Shown one piece after another: positions 23,210 to 32,226 of a DNA stretch of 56,639 bases. Made by a program: the position numbers and the translations under genes. Numbering within the stretch: the stretch's first letter is position 1; each line of letters opens with the position of its first letter. This DNA comes from Actinomycetota bacterium (GTDB taxonomy: Bacteria > Actinomycetota > Thermoleophilia > Gaiellales > Gaiellaceae). Below the pieces are notes generated by a model, which was given only the letters and a program-made list of their open reading frames with translations, searched no databases and was not told the DNA's origin. Location of the stretch: assembly GCA_005888435.1 (NCBI GenBank), contig VAXO01000066.1, forward strand, positions 1 through 56,639, written 5' to 3'.

Positions 23210-24847
23210 ATGCACGCTGTCGCCGCAGTCCTCGTAGGTCTCTCGTGCTGCATCGCGCCGAAGGCGCCGCCACCACCGGCCTCCGCCTTCGTCCGTGTCA
23301 ATCAGCTGGGGTACCCGGCCGCAGCGACGAAGCGCGCGTACCTCATGTCGACCGCGAACCAGGCCGGCGCAGCATTCAGCGTCAAGAACGGATCTGGGAC
23401 GGTCGTCTACTCCGGAACTGTCGGCGTGAGCCTGGGAACCTGGAGCAGCACGTACAAGTTCGTGCAACCCCTCGACTTCGACACGCTGTCGACGGCCGGC
23501 ACTTACACGATTTCGGTCGCCTCGGCGACCTCGCCGCCGTTCAAGATCGACACGGGACAGAATGTGTACGCGACGGCGATTGCAAACGGCCTCTTCTTCT
23601 ACCAGACCGAGCGCGACGGCCCGAACTACATCCCGAATGCGCTGCGCACCGCGCCGGCACACTTGAACGACGGCAATGCAATGACGTATGCGGCGCCGAC
23701 CTATAAGAAGAACGACGTCCTTCTCGGCGACTTGACTCCGCTGGGCGCACGGATCAACGCGGCCGGCGGCTGGTGGGACGCGGGCGACTACATCAAGGGC
23801 GTCGAGACGATCAGCTACACGACCGCGATGCTCCTGCACGGCGTGCGCGAGTTCCCGAGCCAGCTCGGCAGCTACTCCAATGAGGCGAAGTTCGGCACCG
23901 ACTGGCTGCTGCGGATGTGGAACGACTCGACGAAGACGTTCTACTACCAGGTGGGTCTGGGCGACGGGAACACGAACATCGCCGGCGACCACGATCTCTG
24001 GCGGCTGCCGCAGGCGGACGATGCTTACGCCGGAACCGACCCCCTCTACAAGTACATCCGCAACCGTCCCGTCCTCGCCGCGGGAGCCGCTGGATCGCCG
24101 ATCAGCCCGAACCTCGCCGGGCGCGACGCCGCCGCGTTCGCGACGTGCTTCGTGCTGTACAAGAAATCCGATCCGACATTCGCGGCACAGTGCCTCACGG
24201 CAGCCGAGCACGTCTTCGACCTCGCGAACACGAGTCCCGGACAACTCACGACCTATGCGCCATTCGATTTCTATCCCGAGACCGAGTGGCGGAGCGACCT
24301 CGAGCTCGGCGCGGCCGAGCTCTACTTCGCGGTCGCGAGCGGGGGACTCCCGTCAGGCCTGCCGCACACGGATGCCGCCTACTACCTGCAACAGGCCGCA
24401 CACTGGGCGAACTCGTACATGTCCAGCACCGACGACGCCGCCGACACGCTGAACCTCTACGACGTCAGCGGCCTCGCGCACTACGAGCTCTACAAGGCGA
24501 TCGCGCAGGCCGGCAATCCCGCGGGACTGGAGACCACTCAGTCGGCGCTGCTCGCGGACATGAAAAAAGCGCTCGACAACGCGCTCGCACAGGCGGCGAC
24601 CGACCCGTTCCAGTTTGGCTTCCCCTGGGATGTCTGGGACACGACGTCGCACGGCGGCGGGCTCGTCGTGATGGCGAGCGAGTACGACCAACTCACCGGG
24701 ACGACGACATACAAGCCGTGGACGAGCCGCTGGGCGGCGAACACCACCAGGTCGCGAACATCTCCGGCGCGCTCGACGGCACGGCGCCGATCCTCAAGGG
24801 CGCGGCCGTCGAGGGAACGAACGGCCAGCTCTTCACCGGGCTGGTAA
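23210..24847 (+). CDS. glycoside hydrolase family 9 cellulase, broken by internal deletion/frameshift
   Basis: The reading frame runs 545 codons, but only about 510 are GH9. It has a signal-like N-terminus and a CelD_N immunoglobulin-like domain (about 25-110; FVRVNQLGYP is its hallmark). The (alpha/alpha)6 catalytic domain contains the catalytic-base motif GGWWDAGDY. At SRWAAN (codon near 24740) the frame passes into Arg/Ser-rich nonsense. The matching continuation (HHQVANISGALDG) sits in another frame from 24742. The stretch that normally links these blocks, including the conserved Cys/His region, is missing, so function is doubtful. GAGGAGGGG ribosome binding site; operator-like palindrome upstream. 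Confidence 0.85.
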   Translation: MHAVAAVLVGLSCCIAPKAPPPPASAFVRVNQLGYPAAATKRAYLMSTANQAGAAFSVKNGSGTVVYSGTVGVSLGTWSSTYKFVQPLDFDTLSTAGTYTISVASATSPPFKIDTGQNVYATAIANGLFFYQTERDGPNYIPNALRTAPAHLNDGNAMTYAAPTYKKNDVLLGDLTPLGARINAAGGWWDAGDYIKGVETISYTTAMLLHGVREFPSQLGSYSNEAKFGTDWLLRMWNDSTKTFYYQVGLGDGNTNIAGDHDLWRLPQADDAYAGTDPLYKYIRNRPVLAAGAAGSPISPNLAGRDAAAFATCFVLYKKSDPTFAAQCLTAAEHVFDLANTSPGQLTTYAPFDFYPETEWRSDLELGAAELYFAVASGGLPSGLPHTDAAYYLQQAAHWANSYMSSTDDAADTLNLYDVSGLAHYELYKAIAQAGNPAGLETTQSALLADMKKALDNALAQAATDPFQFGFPWDVWDTTSHGGGLVVMASEYDQLTGTTTYKPWTSRWAANTTRSRTSPARSTARRRSSRARPSRERTASSSPGW

Positions 24848-25017
24848 GCGGAATGCGGACCTGCCCCGCGGACGGCGGCGACCCGTTCGCTCAGTTCAAC
24901 AGCTCGCAGGCGAAGTTCAGGGACGAGATGGAGTCGTTCTCGACCGTCGAGCCTGCGGTAGACCTGACCGCGACGAGCCCGCTCGCGTTCGCGCGGCTCG
25001 CAGCCGGGATGAACTAG
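24739..25017 (+). pseudogene. C-terminal remnant of the GH9 cellulase in a shifted frame
   Basis: Codons from 24739 read EHHQVANISGALDG and then ILKGAAVEGTNGQLFTGLVSGM, which is GH9 C-terminal sequence, through to a TAG at 25015-25017. The segment joins the upstream frame without the intervening residues expected in GH9 enzymes. The lesion is therefore a deletion whose length is not a multiple of three. The stop overlaps the convergent GST gene by 4 bases, so the native gene end is preserved. Confidence 0.75.
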
Positions 25018-25613
25018 GCATCGATCGGAACGTGGCCTGGCTCCGACGCCACACGTCGGAGCCAGGCGCGCACCGCCGGATACGGGTCGAGCGCGAAGCC
25101 GCCCTCTTCGGCGACGTGCGTGTAGCCGTAGAGCGCGATGTCGGCGAGCGTCAACGCGTCGCCGACGACGTAGTTGCGGCCGCCGAGATGCTCGTCGAGC
25201 GTGCGCAGCACGCGCTCGCCCGCCTTCAGCTTCGCCGGGCGCTCGGGCTCGAACAGCTCGGGCCGGCCGGAGTACGCAACCCAGAAGCGCACGACCGCGA
25301 TCGCAGGCTCGAGGTCGTACTGCTCGAAGAACATCCACTGCAGCACCTGCGCGCGCAGGTAGCGGTCCTCGGGGACGAAGCGCGACCCCTCGCCGAGGTA
25401 CCAGAGGATCGCGCCGGACTCGCCGAGCGAGCAGCCGTCGTCGAGGACGAGTGTCGGCACACGCAGGCCCGGATTCAACTTGCCGAGCAGCTCACGCCGG
25501 TTGGAGCGGTCGATCACGTCGACCGTCTGCCGCTCGTACGGGAGGCCGAGGTGCGCGAGCAGCAGCCGCACCTTGTAGCAGTTGCCCGAGACCGGGCTGT
25601 CGTACAGAAGCAT
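25014..25613 (-). CDS. glutathione S-transferase-like protein
   Basis: A 199-residue protein with a thioredoxin-fold N-terminal domain (MLLYDSPVSGNCYKVRLLLAHLG, 1-80). It has the cis-Pro segment LRVPTLVLDDG and the SLGESGAILWYL glutathione-site block. The helical C-terminal domain has LTLADIALYGY. Catalytic residue candidates are S7/S10 near the N-terminus. Actinobacteria of this type often lack glutathione, so the thiol cofactor is uncertain. The ATG overlaps the upstream methyltransferase stop (TGATG). Confidence 0.9.
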   Translation of the reverse strand: MLLYDSPVSGNCYKVRLLLAHLGLPYERQTVDVIDRSNRRELLGKLNPGLRVPTLVLDDGCSLGESGAILWYLGEGSRFVPEDRYLRAQVLQWMFFEQYDLEPAIAVVRFWVAYSGRPELFEPERPAKLKAGERVLRTLDEHLGGRNYVVGDALTLADIALYGYTHVAEEGGFALDPYPAVRAWLRRVASEPGHVPIDA

Positions 25614-26053
25614 CAGTGACGCACCCGTGGAAGCCAACGGGGAACGCGCTCGCGATATTCCTCGTAGTCGGCGCCGAAGCGCCGCCGCAGGCCCGGCTCT
25701 TCGACGAGCGGAAAGTAGATCGCGTTGACGACGACGAACACCGCCAGCTCGATCGCGATCCCCCACGAGCGAAAGAAGAGCGCCTCGCCGGCGAGGATCG
25801 TCGCCACGCCCGTGATCATCGGGTTGCGGACGTGGCGGTACGGGCCGCGGACGACCAGCCGGGAGGTCGGATCCCAGGGCGCGAGCGTGCCTCGCCCGAC
25901 ACTGAGGAAGAGCCGCATCGTCCACGCGACGAGCGCGAGCCCGATCGCGATCAGCAATACGCCGATCACCGCTGTGACCGGCTCGATGTCCGCGCCTCCG
26001 AGCCAGACGACGAGCGCCGGGATGACGATCGCAACCGTGCCCGGCAGCAGCAC
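25613..26053 (-). CDS. ICMT/PEMT-fold membrane methyltransferase
   Basis: A 146-residue membrane protein with the same fold as the one at 3717. RGPYRHVRNPMITGV is the conserved block (RNP in place of RHP), and the C-terminus has EEPGLRRRFGADYEEYRERVPRWLP. About four transmembrane helices. Starts GTG at 26053, 17 bases after the alpha-subunit gene of the ferredoxin oxidoreductase. Substrate unknown. A longer N-terminus is not available because the upstream gene ends there. Confidence 0.85.
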   Translation of the reverse strand: MLLPGTVAIVIPALVVWLGGADIEPVTAVIGVLLIAIGLALVAWTMRLFLSVGRGTLAPWDPTSRLVVRGPYRHVRNPMITGVATILAGEALFFRSWGIAIELAVFVVVNAIYFPLVEEPGLRRRFGADYEEYRERVPRWLPRVRH

Positions 26054-26070
26054 GATCGCGCGCAGCTGCC

Positions 26071-27912
26071 TCAGGCGTCCACCATCGCGTCGATCGCGTC
26101 GGCGACCTCGCCGGCGCGGAACGGGATGCCGCGCACCAGGTTGAAGCCGGTCGCGTCCACGAGGAACTCCGCACGGATCAGCTTCTGCAGCTGCCCGAGG
26201 TTGATCTCCGGCACGAGCACCTTCTCGTAGCCGCGCACGACCTCGCCGGTGTTGCGCGGGAACGGGTTGAGGTAGCGCAGGTGCGCGTGCGCGACCTTCT
26301 TCCCGGTGGCCCGCACGCGGCGCACGGCCGCGGCGACGGAGCCGTACGTGCCGCCCCAGCTGAGCACGAGCGTCGCCGCGCCGTCGGGATCGTCGACCTC
26401 GAGCTCCGGGATGTCCTGCGCGATCCCCGCGACCTTCTGTGCGCGCAGCCGGACCATGAGGTCGTGGTTGTCAGGGTCGTAGCTGACGTTGCCGGTGACG
26501 TCCTCTTTCTCGAGGCCGCCGATCCGGTGCTCGAGCCCGGCCGTCCCCGGAATCGCCCACGGCCTTGCGAGGGTCTCCTCGTCGCGCCGGTACGGCTCGA
26601 ACTCGGCGCCGTTCGACTCGGCGAAGCCGGGCTTGATCGGCGAGATCGCGTCGACCTCGGGTAGCAGCCACGGCTCCGACCCGTTCGCGAGATACGCGTC
26701 GGAGAGCAGGAAGACCGGCGTTCGGTATTTGACGGCGATGCGTGCCGCCTCGATCGCTGCGTCGAAGCAGTCGGACGGCGTTGCGGCCGCGATCACCGGC
26801 ACCGGCGACTCCGAGTTGCGTCCGAACATGACCCCGAGCAGGTCGGCCTGCTCCGGTTTCGTCGGCATGCCGGTCGACGGGCCGGCGCGCTGGATGTCGA
26901 CGATGATCAGGGGCAGCTCGAGCGTGATGCCGAGCCCGATCGTCTCCTGCTTCAGCACGATGCCGGGACCGCTCGAGGTCGAGACGCCGAGCGCGCCGCC
27001 GAAGCTCGCGCCGAGCGCCGCGCCGACCGCGGCAATCTCGTCCTCCGCCTGGAACGTGCGCACGCCGAAGTTCTTGTGCCGCGCGAGCTCCTCCAGAACG
27101 GAGGACGCCGGCGTGATCGGATACGCGCCGAGGAAGAGGGGTAGGCCGGATTTGACCGACGCCGCGACCAGCCCGAACGCGAGCGCCTGGTTCCCGGTGA
27201 TGTTGCGGTAGAGGCCCGGCTTCAGCGCCGCCGGGCGCACCTCGTACTGCACGGCAAACGACTCGGTCGTCTCGCCGAACGCGTAGCCGGTCTGGAAGGC
27301 CTTGACGTTCGCCTCGGCGATCTCCGGCCGCTTGGCGAACTTGCGGCGCAGGAAGTCGATCGTGCCCTCGGTCGGCCGGCCGTACAGCCACGACATCAGT
27401 CCGAGCGCGAACATGTTCTTCGAGCGCTCGGCCTCGCGCTTCGTGATTCCCTCGATGTCCTTGAGGGCCTCGATCGTCATCGAGCTCAGCGGGATCGCGT
27501 GCACCTCGTAGGAGTCCAGCGAGCCGTCCTCCAGCGGATTGCCCTGGTAGCCCGCCTTCTGGAGGTTGCGATCGGTGAACGCGTCTTTGTCGGCCACCAG
27601 GATCCCGCTTGGCGGCAGATCCTTGAGGTTCGTCTTCAGCGCCGCCGGATTCATCGCCACGAGGACGCTCGGGGCGTCGCCGGGCGTGAGGATGTCGTGG
27701 TCGGCGAAGTGGAGCTGGAAGCCCGAGACCCCTGGCAGCGAGCCGGCCGGCGCCCGGATCTCCGCCGGAAAATCGGGGTACGTGGCCAGGTCATTGCCGA
27801 GGAGCGCCGTCTCGGAGGTGAAACGGCCGCCGGTGAGCTGCATGCCGTCCCCAGAGTCCCCGGCGAACCGGATCACGACCGATTCGAGCTGCTCGACCCG
27901 CTTCGAGGCCAC
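26071..27912 (-). CDS. korA: 2-oxoacid:ferredoxin oxidoreductase alpha subunit (gamma-alpha fusion, KorA)
   Basis: A 613-residue subunit in which the gamma domain (IRFAGDSGDGMQLTGGRFTSE, about 10-190) is fused before the pyrimidine-binding alpha domain. The latter is marked by NQALAFGLVAASVKSGL and AYPITPASSVLEEL. Partner of KorB in CoA-dependent 2-oxoacid oxidation with ferredoxin. I chose the GTG at 27912 (VASKRVEQLESVVIRF); upstream residues are low-complexity. No clear ribosome binding site, so a short or leaderless transcript is possible. Confidence 0.92.
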   Translation of the reverse strand: MASKRVEQLESVVIRFAGDSGDGMQLTGGRFTSETALLGNDLATYPDFPAEIRAPAGSLPGVSGFQLHFADHDILTPGDAPSVLVAMNPAALKTNLKDLPPSGILVADKDAFTDRNLQKAGYQGNPLEDGSLDSYEVHAIPLSSMTIEALKDIEGITKREAERSKNMFALGLMSWLYGRPTEGTIDFLRRKFAKRPEIAEANVKAFQTGYAFGETTESFAVQYEVRPAALKPGLYRNITGNQALAFGLVAASVKSGLPLFLGAYPITPASSVLEELARHKNFGVRTFQAEDEIAAVGAALGASFGGALGVSTSSGPGIVLKQETIGLGITLELPLIIVDIQRAGPSTGMPTKPEQADLLGVMFGRNSESPVPVIAAATPSDCFDAAIEAARIAVKYRTPVFLLSDAYLANGSEPWLLPEVDAISPIKPGFAESNGAEFEPYRRDEETLARPWAIPGTAGLEHRIGGLEKEDVTGNVSYDPDNHDLMVRLRAQKVAGIAQDIPELEVDDPDGAATLVLSWGGTYGSVAAAVRRVRATGKKVAHAHLRYLNPFPRNTGEVVRGYEKVLVPEINLGQLQKLIRAEFLVDATGFNLVRGIPFRAGEVADAIDAMVDA

Positions 27913-27940
27913 GCCGAAGTTGTAGCGCACGCGCGGCGGC

Positions 27941-29635
27941 TCAGTGAGGGCTATCGGCGACCGACATCGGCCCGCCGAAGTACTTCCGCCTGGTCTCCCG
28001 CCCACCGCGGTCGTGGGTGTCGAAGTACGGAGCCATCCAGGAGTCGTCGTCCACGAGGAACTGCGGCTTCCAGTCCTCTGGCGTCCCCTGCTGCTTCTTC
28101 TCCGTGTAGATCTTCACCGACTCGCGGAACGCGTAGTGCGTGTACAGCCGCAGGTATTCCCCGAAGTAGATGTCGGCGACGCGCCTGTCGCCGCGGATGA
28201 CGAGCATGTTCTCGTCGTTCGTGTCCGTGCTCGCCTTGCTGAAGTTCGCGCTGCCGGTGACGACCGTCGGCCGCGCGCCGAGCGGGTCGACGAGCATGAA
28301 CTTCGTGTGCACCCAGTAGACGTGGACGTCCGGATCGATGCGCGACATCTCGGCGAGCCAGCGGTCGAAGCTGTTCGTGACGATGCGGTTGCCTACCGCG
28401 ACGACGACGTTGCGGCGATTGCGGATCTGCTGGATCGCCTGCGTCTCCTGTGCCCGCGTGCGCGGGTTGCCCCACTCCTTCTCCATCAGCGCCATACGGA
28501 GGACGGCGTCGTCGCGCCGGTAGACGTCCATGAACTTCTGGTTCATGCCGAAGGCGAACGTCATGAAGAGGCCTTGCTTCGCGCTCCCCGCGATGTCCGC
28601 GTACCACTGCAGCGCGTCGAGCTCCGCTCCACGCGGCGAGAACACGGCCGTCGTCACGGACTTCCAGGGATGCGGCGGCGCCGGGCTCGCCTGCTCGTTC
28701 GCGCTGCGATACGGCGCCGCGACGGGCGAGTCGGCCGCGAGCCTGTCCCAGTAGTCGCGGAAAGCCTGCGCGATCGTCACGTCTTCGACGACGTGACCCA
28801 CATTCGCATGCCCGAAGATCCCGTTCTCGGTCAAGTTCGTCGAACCGGTCCAGACCGCCTGCGGCGCCCCGTTCCGGCTGAGGACGAAGAACTTGTTGTG
28901 CATCAGCTTGCCGTGAACGCGCCCGCGGCAGAGCGCGCGGATCTTCGCCGCCTTGATCGCGGCGCGGTTCGCCTTCGACGGGCCCATGTCGTCGAAGAGG
29001 ACGTGCACCTTCGCGCCGCGCTGATGCGCCTGCCTGACGGCGGCGAGGGCGTCCGGCCACTGGAACTCGTAGCAGGCGCCGTGCACCTCCCAGCCCGGGC
29101 CTGCGCGACCGAGAAAGGCAACGAACGCTTCGAGCAGACCGCGCGAGAGCCATTCGTACGCACCCGGGCCCGCGATGTTCGGCGGCCTGTTCTGGAAGCG
29201 CCGCGCGTACTCCTGGGTGGCAACCGAGCCACGGTTGAAGAAGGCCGAGTGCACGGCGCCGACCTCGGACTCGGTCGTGATCTCGATCTCGACCGTGATC
29301 CGCTGCTTCAGGTCCGCCGGATCTCCGTAGAGCGCCACGACCGTGTAGGTGTAGGTCGTGCCGGGCTTCGCGCTGTAGTCGGCCCACTGGAAGCCCTGAA
29401 TCGGCTGGCGGAGCGTCGAGAAGCTCTCCCCCGCCGCCGGGTGCGGCTCCGTCTTCTCGAACGTCTTCAGGCCGTGCAGCCAGATCGTGTCGCCTTCGGC
29501 GTGATCGAAGCGCTTGAAGCCGAAGCCGCGGCAGCCGGCCCGCTTGCTCGCGGCGAGGTCGAGGCCGAAGAAGACCACGTGCGTGCCGGCGACGGCGTTG
29601 ACGCTCAGGCCGCCGTGCTGCTTGCGGAGCCGCAC
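27941..29635 (-). CDS. phospholipase D-like protein with two HKD sites
   Basis: A 564-residue PLD-superfamily protein with no obvious signal peptide. A fibronectin-like strand region (about 85-122) precedes two PLD modules. The first has HNKFFVLS near residues 246-253, where Ser replaces the expected Asp, then GSTNL. The second is complete: HTKFMLVD followed by GSANFS. It could act on phosphodiesters of lipids or nucleic acids. The GTG start at 29635 overlaps the upstream stop by one base (TAGTG). The frame is open further upstream, but that lies inside the DUF1361 gene. Confidence 0.87.
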   Translation of the reverse strand: MRLRKQHGGLSVNAVAGTHVVFFGLDLAASKRAGCRGFGFKRFDHAEGDTIWLHGLKTFEKTEPHPAAGESFSTLRQPIQGFQWADYSAKPGTTYTYTVVALYGDPADLKQRITVEIEITTESEVGAVHSAFFNRGSVATQEYARRFQNRPPNIAGPGAYEWLSRGLLEAFVAFLGRAGPGWEVHGACYEFQWPDALAAVRQAHQRGAKVHVLFDDMGPSKANRAAIKAAKIRALCRGRVHGKLMHNKFFVLSRNGAPQAVWTGSTNLTENGIFGHANVGHVVEDVTIAQAFRDYWDRLAADSPVAAPYRSANEQASPAPPHPWKSVTTAVFSPRGAELDALQWYADIAGSAKQGLFMTFAFGMNQKFMDVYRRDDAVLRMALMEKEWGNPRTRAQETQAIQQIRNRRNVVVAVGNRIVTNSFDRWLAEMSRIDPDVHVYWVHTKFMLVDPLGARPTVVTGSANFSKASTDTNDENMLVIRGDRRVADIYFGEYLRLYTHYAFRESVKIYTEKKQQGTPEDWKPQFLVDDDSWMAPYFDTHDRGGRETRRKYFGGPMSVADSPH

Positions 29636-30309
29636 TAGCGCTCGGCGTCGAGCTCGCGCCCGACGACGGCGAAGTTGTAGAGGAGGAAGTACGCGAAGCC
29701 AAGCGCGAGCGTGAACAGCACGGTGACGCCGATTGCTTCGCCATACGTGAAGGGGTCCCGCGCGACCGCATGCACGATCCGCGGGAGCAGGCTCGGATGC
29801 TCGACGGCGTCCCAGCTGTTCAGGCGCAGGAAGCGTCCGAGATAGATCCCAACCGACCCGAGCGCGAGCGCGACGCCGGCGAAGATCCAGCCGCTGACCA
29901 CGCCGCGCCATTGCCGCACGACCGTCTGCATCAGGAAGAGCGATCCGAACCCAAGCAGGAGGCCCGTCCAGGCGAACGCGGAAACCGTCACGGCGTCGTA
30001 CCAGTACGGCGCGTCGTCGCGATGCTGGAGATGCACGAAGTCCGTGACGATGTAGGGCGCGTTCGGGAAGAACAGCAGCCAGAGCGCGCCGAGCGCGAGC
30101 ACTGCCACGCCCGCGCCGTGCCGGCGCCAGCGGTCATACACCCCGACGGCGAGCACAAATGGGATCCAGGCCAGGAACAGGTTCCAGATCAGGCCCGTGT
30201 ACTCGGTGCTGCCGCTCCTCGTGAACCGCACCAGGACGAGCGCGACGCAGAAAAGCGACACGGCGACGAGGCCGAGAACGGTGCCCAGGCGCCGCCGGCT
30301 GGCGTTCAT
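29635..30309 (-). CDS. DUF1361 membrane protein
   Basis: A 224-residue integral membrane protein with about seven helices. Family hallmarks are WNLFLAWIPFVLA and WLLFFPNAPYIVTDFVHLQHR. DUF1361 proteins have no established function. The ATG at 30309 is chosen because it overlaps the upstream VOC stop (ATGA); 19 further in-frame codons upstream are ignored. Embedded in a tight minus-strand run of genes. Confidence 0.87.
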   Translation of the reverse strand: MNASRRRLGTVLGLVAVSLFCVALVLVRFTRSGSTEYTGLIWNLFLAWIPFVLAVGVYDRWRRHGAGVAVLALGALWLLFFPNAPYIVTDFVHLQHRDDAPYWYDAVTVSAFAWTGLLLGFGSLFLMQTVVRQWRGVVSGWIFAGVALALGSVGIYLGRFLRLNSWDAVEHPSLLPRIVHAVARDPFTYGEAIGVTVLFTLALGFAYFLLYNFAVVGRELDAER

Positions 30310-30764
30310 GCCTCGGCGAGCAACGCCTGCACGTCCAGCGGAGCGGTGTACATGTCGTCGGGCCATTGGTCGCGCGGACGGTCGCGGTAGAGCTCGATCC
30401 CATTCTCGTCCGGATCGTGCAGGTAGATCGCCTCGCTGACGCCATGGTCGCTCGCGCCGCTGAGCGGGACGCCGGCGTCGACGACGGCCTTCACCGCCTG
30501 CGCGAGCGTCTGGCGGTCCGGATAGCGGATCGCTACGTGGTAGAGCCCGGTCGTGCCGCGCGGCGGCGGTGAGCCGCCGAGCGACTCCCAGGTGTTCAGC
30601 CCGATGTGATGGTGGTACCCGCCGGCGGACAGGAACGCGGCCTGGTCGCCGTAGCGGTGCTGCAGCTCGAAGCCGAGGACATCACGGTAGAACGCGATCG
30701 CGCGGTCGAGGTCGCTCACCTTGAGGTGAACGTGCCCGATGTCCACTCTGGGGTCGATCGCCAT
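30306..30764 (-). CDS. VOC-family extradiol-dioxygenase-like protein (CatE type)
   Basis: A 152-residue protein with paired VOC modules. The N-terminal strand is IGHVHLKVSDLDRAIAFYRDVLG (first His ligand). YHHHIGLNTW and LYHVAIRYPD supply further His residues. DPDENGIELYRD gives the C-terminal Glu ligand. Thus a 2-His-1-Glu metal site is likely. The single-chain size suits a ring-cleavage or glyoxalase-like enzyme; the substrate cannot be deduced. The start lies 83 bases inside the end of the O-antigen-ligase-like gene. Confidence 0.87.
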   Translation of the reverse strand: MAIDPRVDIGHVHLKVSDLDRAIAFYRDVLGFELQHRYGDQAAFLSAGGYHHHIGLNTWESLGGSPPPRGTTGLYHVAIRYPDRQTLAQAVKAVVDAGVPLSGASDHGVSEAIYLHDPDENGIELYRDRPRDQWPDDMYTAPLDVQALLAEA

Positions 30765-32163
30765 CAGTTGGCAACGCTACCTCCGCGAACCCGAGCCCGG
30801 CGAGCATCCAGACGCAGTAGCCCACCCACGGATCGCCGATGACGTCGGTTTGCACCGCGAGGACGAGGATCGCACCGAACACCGCGGCGATCGCTGCGGC
30901 GCGGCGCGCGACGAGGCCGACGAAGAGCGACAGGTTCCACGCAATCCAGAGCAGCGCGCCGAGCAGACCGGCCTCCGCACCGATCTCCGTGTAGTTCGAC
31001 TCCCCTGCCCTGATCGGCGTACCCGTGCGCGACGCGGTCTGGCCGGCGTTACCGAGGCCGTACCCCTGTGGGTGGTGCACCACCGTGCGCACGCCTTCCC
31101 GCAGGCTGACCCAGTGACTGTGGATCGACGGCTCGTTGATGCTGCCCGCGTTGCCGGTCGCGCCCGGGTGCTGCTTCGCGATGTTGTGCTGCAGCACGAG
31201 ATCCTGCTTCGTCCACTTTCCCTCGGGCGCGACGTCCGGGAACACGTGCACCCAGGCGACGCTCACAGCGAGCGTCGCGACCGCGGCCGCGACGGGCCAC
31301 CACTCGCGCAGCATGTACGCGAGCACCACGAGGCCCGCGGCGAGCGCGAGTAGTGACGAACGCGAGAACGTAAACAGGAGCGCGACAAAGATGAGCGCAC
31401 TCAGCGGAGCGAGCACGCGAGGGCGCCGTCGCAGCGCGGCGGCGACGAGCAGGGCGGCGACGAAGCAGTACGCGCTCGCGAGCGGCCCGAGGAAGAGCGA
31501 CACCAGGCGACGCAGAAAGTGCACGTCGGAGCCGGTGTTGTAGATGAAGTTCTCGGGCAGGCCACCCGTCCCGTGGTAGTCGTAGCCGAGCTGCTTGTGG
31601 AAGTAGTCGACGACGGCGGACTCCCGCCACCACGAGATCGGCAGGAAGAAGTCGTCGAGTAGGCCGGCGAGCGCGACGACACCGGCAACACCCAGGAGAG
31701 TCCATGCGATCGGCACGAGCTGTTCGCGCCGCAGCAGCAGCGAGCGGCCGAGGAAGTACGCACCGACGGGGACCAGGTCGTGCTTCAGCGCGAGCCCGAT
31801 CGCAGAATGGTCGGCGGACCCGTCGAGCCACGACTGCGGCAGCACCGCGTACACGCAGACGAGCACCGCGAACGCAAGCGCGAGCACATCGACGGCGCGG
31901 ATCGTGAAGGCGAGCCGGCGCGCGCGGACCGCATCGACGAGCACCCGAGCGAGCGCGACTCCGAGCAGGATCTCCTTCCAGGCCTGGATGGCGGTCAGCG
32001 CGCTCCCGCGCACGCCGGCGCCGTAGAGAGCTGCCATGACCGCGTTGTGGGCGGCGAGCCCGACAAGCCACACGTACAGCGCCGCGACGGGGCGTCGCCA
32101 GACGAGAAGCGCTGCGGGGACGAGCAGGAGCCCGTACGACGCGAGCGCGAGCCCCGAAGCCAT
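30682..32163 (-). CDS. O-antigen ligase-like (Wzy/WaaL-type) polytopic membrane protein
   Basis: A 493-residue membrane protein with about ten or more helices. A large extracellular loop holds the segment EPSIHSHWVSLREGVRTVVHHPQGYGLGNAG. This is typical of the Wzy_C/O-antigen-ligase superfamily, which joins glycan chains to an acceptor. In a monoderm the product would be a surface polysaccharide. The last ~27 codons overlap the VOC gene in another frame and look non-native. The real C-terminus may be near AEVA, with a frameshift restoring a TGATG overlap. Confidence 0.8.
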   Translation of the reverse strand: MASGLALASYGLLLVPAALLVWRRPVAALYVWLVGLAAHNAVMAALYGAGVRGSALTAIQAWKEILLGVALARVLVDAVRARRLAFTIRAVDVLALAFAVLVCVYAVLPQSWLDGSADHSAIGLALKHDLVPVGAYFLGRSLLLRREQLVPIAWTLLGVAGVVALAGLLDDFFLPISWWRESAVVDYFHKQLGYDYHGTGGLPENFIYNTGSDVHFLRRLVSLFLGPLASAYCFVAALLVAAALRRRPRVLAPLSALIFVALLFTFSRSSLLALAAGLVVLAYMLREWWPVAAAVATLAVSVAWVHVFPDVAPEGKWTKQDLVLQHNIAKQHPGATGNAGSINEPSIHSHWVSLREGVRTVVHHPQGYGLGNAGQTASRTGTPIRAGESNYTEIGAEAGLLGALLWIAWNLSLFVGLVARRAAAIAAVFGAILVLAVQTDVIGDPWVGYCVWMLAGLGFAEVALPTDGDRPQSGHRARSPQGERPRPRDRVLP

Positions 32164-32180
32164 CAGGCGACAGTAAAGCG

Positions 32181-32206
32181 GGCGGGGGCGCGTGCACGCC
32201 CCCGCC
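32181..32206 (-). terminator. 10-bp GC hairpin after the six-codon ORF
   Basis: Stem GGCGGGGGCG/CGCCCCCGCC with a 6-base loop. On the minus strand it follows the short ORF at 32227-32247 and is followed by CGCTTT. It could end a short transcript, or act as an attenuator before the O-antigen-ligase-like gene starting 18 bases further on. There is no long U-tract, so full termination is uncertain. Confidence 0.55.
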
Positions 32207-32226
32207 TATTCGCAAAACGACTTGAT

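Noticed and set aside
26471-27391. Long Arg/Ala-rich frames inside korA and many similar frames across the window
   Set aside because: Overlapping frames of well-supported genes in GC-rich DNA; composition is low-complexity and no family motifs are present.
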